Assembly (NCBI GenBank): GCA_031258135.1
Contig: JAIRNG010000014.1
Location: forward strand, 1-36,030
Source: Mediterranea sp. (in: CFB group bacteria)
GTDB lineage: Bacteria; Bacteroidota; Bacteroidia; Bacteroidales; Bacteroidaceae
DNA: 36,030 bases
Direction: 5' to 3'
A program made the position numbers and the translations under genes. Numbering within the stretch: the stretch's first letter is position 1; each line of letters starts with the position of its first letter. This document shows positions 33,528 to 36,030 of this stretch, in pieces. The notes under the pieces were generated by a model. That model worked only from the letters and a program-made list of their open reading frames with translations, was not told the DNA's origin and did not search any database.

Positions 33528-34931
33528 CTACTTAAAACGGATATCTTTAATGAATTTATTATGGCGGAAGAAATTCAGGTTATCTACCTTTTTACCGTTT
33601 ATAATTATATGGTCGAAAGTTACATCCTGTATGATCCTGTCCTTGTTTAAACCTTCCAGCACACATAAACTTTCGTTTGTGCCATGATAAGCGATATTAC
33701 GGAGAGTAACGTTTTCTATGCCCCGTCCGGGCTGCTTATCATACTTTTCGTTGAAACGTACTTTCATGTACAGGAGCCGCCCTTCCTGTATGCTTTCTAC
33801 GCGGATATCTTCGCACAACACATTGCGGACTAAATTCCGATCTCCGGCATCTATGGCGATACATCCCTGATAGGGAGGGTCATCTTCATCGTGTTCCAGA
33901 ATATCTATATTCCGAATCGTTATATTCTCCATGACTTCGCCGGGGTCATTGCCGGGATCGCCATGACCTCCCATGTTTACCGGATGGGCTATATCCGCCC
34001 ATAAGGTGGAATTCCGTACCGTGATATTCCTGCTTCCGCCATAAAACTCCCATCGGTGGTTATACAGAGCGATACAGTCGTCGCTGTTGCGCATAAATAC
34101 GTGATCGACCAGCACATCGCTGCAACACATCATGTCGATACCGTCACTCCAGCCCTGATTGCTGAACGACCGGAAATTGCGTATCATTATCCCGGAAGAC
34201 TGCCCACCGGAAATCGAGTAATGCCGGGGATTGATCACTATGATATCATGAACCTGAATGTTCGTGGAAAAATTGATAGCTATGCCCTGCTGCGGTTCCA
34301 ATAGAAAACCCCGTCCACAGATCCGCACGTTTTCTACATTCTCACAAAACAATTTGCCCTTCAATACCGCGCCGCTTTCCAAATATACCGTGGTATTAGA
34401 CGGAATGCGGAAAACGCCCTTTTCTTCTTCTGCCGGCACATGTAACCCCGCATCAAAATACATGACCCCTTTCCCGTTCTTTTCAGGCCGGTTTGCTTCC
34501 AAAGGGTTTGTAAAAACATGCAGGTTATGCAGGCGGTCTCCGTTGAACTCTACCGACAAATCTTCCGGCGAGGCGAGCGTAAAGGTGAGGGCGTTATCGT
34601 TGATTTCCGGAACGATTCCTTTGGATAACGGACGAATCACGGCTCTGTTTATATCTCCGTTGTTTTTTTGCACTTTTATTTCGACCGTACCGTTGAAATC
34701 GAAATAAACCATCGAAGCATCGGACTTCGTATCCATGTCGACCTTTACGTTATATTCGTACAAGTCGGTCCACTCCCGGTCTCCGGCTTTACGTACCTGC
34801 ACGGTGTAATCATCGTTGTGCGTCCCATAGTATAATTCTCTGGGGACAGAATGAGTTACAATTTGTGCAACAGTGATGTTGCTGATAAGTGTCATCACTA
34901 TTAAAGCGGTGAATAATAATCTTGCTTTCAT
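33528..34931 (-). CDS. Right-handed beta-helix glycoside hydrolase (GH28/GH49-like)
   Basis: Signal peptide; IPSNTTVYLESGAVLKGKLFCENVENVRICGRGFL; NQGWSDGIDMMCCSDVLVDHVFMRNSDDCIALYNHRW; repeated beta-helix rungs. Confidence 0.75.
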   Translation of the reverse strand: MKARLLFTALIVMTLISNITVAQIVTHSVPRELYYGTHNDDYTVQVRKAGDREWTDLYEYNVKVDMDTKSDASMVYFDFNGTVEIKVQKNNGDINRAVIRPLSKGIVPEINDNALTFTLASPEDLSVEFNGDRLHNLHVFTNPLEANRPEKNGKGVMYFDAGLHVPAEEEKGVFRIPSNTTVYLESGAVLKGKLFCENVENVRICGRGFLLEPQQGIAINFSTNIQVHDIIVINPRHYSISGGQSSGIMIRNFRSFSNQGWSDGIDMMCCSDVLVDHVFMRNSDDCIALYNHRWEFYGGSRNITVRNSTLWADIAHPVNMGGHGDPGNDPGEVMENITIRNIDILEHDEDDPPYQGCIAIDAGDRNLVRNVLCEDIRVESIQEGRLLYMKVRFNEKYDKQPGRGIENVTLRNIAYHGTNESLCVLEGLNKDRIIQDVTFDHIIINGKKVDNLNFFRHNKFIKDIRFK

Positions 34932-34944
34932 ACGTAAATTATTG

Positions 34945-36030
34945 TTATAACAGTTGTTTTCTCTTATACGGTTTATATTTCTTCAAGTCATCTTTTGCTG
35001 CGGGCACAAAATGGACGGCACATCCCCCGCTTGGTTTCAGGTCAAAGTGCAGTACGGCATTGCTATCCACAATAAGCCTTGTGACTTTCACTTTGGTTTT
35101 TGTGTTTACGGCATCGTCATCCGTATAAATATTGGCTACATACCTTTGTCCTGCTGTAAGGAAAGAGAGGGGAGTCGTTATGCTGCGCTTATCATTGTTG
35201 CCCAAAGTACCTAAAAACCAATTATCATCACTTCGACGCGCTACCGTAACATACTCCCCTATATCTCCTCCTATTACTTTTGTGTCATCCCAAACTGTTT
35301 TTACCTTATCGAAAAACTCTATTTCAGGTTCGCCGGTATATGCGCCGGGACTGTCATACCAATACAGGAACTGTAAAGGACTGTAATATACGGCAGCCAT
35401 TGCCAGTTGATGAGCATGAGTGGTCTTTATCCGGTTGTTATAATAACAGATCGTATAGTCCCCGGCGCCGGCAAGGAAACGGGTAAACGGCAGGATGGTA
35501 TTATGGGTGGCATCCGGCATCTCTTCATTTCCCCTGATTCCTTCCTGTGTGAGAAGATTGGGATAAGTGCGGCTAAAGCCCGTCGGGCGGTATTCGTCAT
35601 GTATGTCGGCCATCAACCGGTATTCGGCACATTTTTTCACAGCCTCGTGCAGCCATGCAGTCCACCATTGGTTCCCCACTTGCACAAAACCGAATTTGAT
35701 TCCTTTGATCCCCCATTTTTTATATATCGGAAGAATAGAGTCCAATTGGTGGTATAAGGCGCGTTGGTTCACATATATCCAGACTCCGATATCCTTTGAA
35801 GCGGCGTAAGTAGTCAACGCAGGCATATCCAGAGGCTTAGTTTCGTGAGGTTTTGCCGCATCCGAGTTGACTTTCATTTCCGGACCATACCAACCCGCAT
35901 CCAGGTGGATATATTGTAACCCGCGTTCAGCCGCGAAGTCAACACACTTCATTGCGTCAGCTTGTGTCAGTTTTCCTACGCGGATAGCCTTTCCGGGCCT
36001 GATCCATGATGTGTCTTTTATTTTATTTTC
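34945..36030 (-). CDS. GH97 family glycoside hydrolase, N-terminus beyond the window
   Basis: Frame is open to 36030 (ENKIKDTSWIRPGKAIRVGKLTQADAMKCVDFAAERGLQYIHLDAGWYGPE); KGIKFGFVQVGNQWWTAWLHEAVKKCAEYRLMADIHDEYRPTGFSRTYPNLLTQEGIRGNE is typical GH97. Confidence 0.93.
   Translation of the reverse strand, partial: ENKIKDTSWIRPGKAIRVGKLTQADAMKCVDFAAERGLQYIHLDAGWYGPEMKVNSDAAKPHETKPLDMPALTTYAASKDIGVWIYVNQRALYHQLDSILPIYKKWGIKGIKFGFVQVGNQWWTAWLHEAVKKCAEYRLMADIHDEYRPTGFSRTYPNLLTQEGIRGNEEMPDATHNTILPFTRFLAGAGDYTICYYNNRIKTTHAHQLAMAAVYYSPLQFLYWYDSPGAYTGEPEIEFFDKVKTVWDDTKVIGGDIGEYVTVARRSDDNWFLGTLGNNDKRSITTPLSFLTAGQRYVANIYTDDDAVNTKTKVKVTRLIVDSNAVLHFDLKPSGGCAVHFVPAAKDDLKKYKPYKRKQLL

Overview
This is a chromosomal window from a Bacteroidales bacterium (Bacteroides/Parabacteroides-like, judged from gene families, SusC/SusD pairs and TAnnTTTG promoter motifs; genus not determinable here). 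The left part holds: the 3' end of a FISUMP/C-type-lectin-like surface protein gene; a uracil-DNA-glycosylase-fold protein; a ~400-bp nested inverted-repeat element; and housekeeping genes (O-methyltransferase, pyruvate kinase, aroQ, xerD, a TPR lipoprotein). The middle holds a GH43 / DUF4861 / GH28 pectin-type catabolic cluster, fabI, an RsmI-like methylase, a membrane protein with a Nudix-like tail, lipA and DPP-IV. The right part is a polysaccharide utilisation locus: SusD and SusC, a DUF6078-like gene, a transmembrane propeller-AraC regulator, GH92, GH88, a heparinase II/III-type lyase, a beta-helix GH28-like protein and a truncated GH97. The most notable signals are: (1) the 3' end of the first gene looks like a diversity-generating-retroelement variable region (strong NNC-codon enrichment at likely AAC-templated positions, terminal 'SVRC' C-type-lectin motif, GC-rich tetraloop hairpin just after the stop), with no reverse transcriptase or template repeat in the window; (2) the PUL regulator appears to be an HTCS with kinase and receiver deleted in frame, leaving a relic H-box; (3) a 400-bp MITE-like element with perfect 24-bp terminal inverted repeats supplies the stop codons of both convergent neighbours; (4) there are nested palindromic and tandem repeats at 23836-23938 and 7641-7724. 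No rRNA, tRNA or CRISPR array was recognised.
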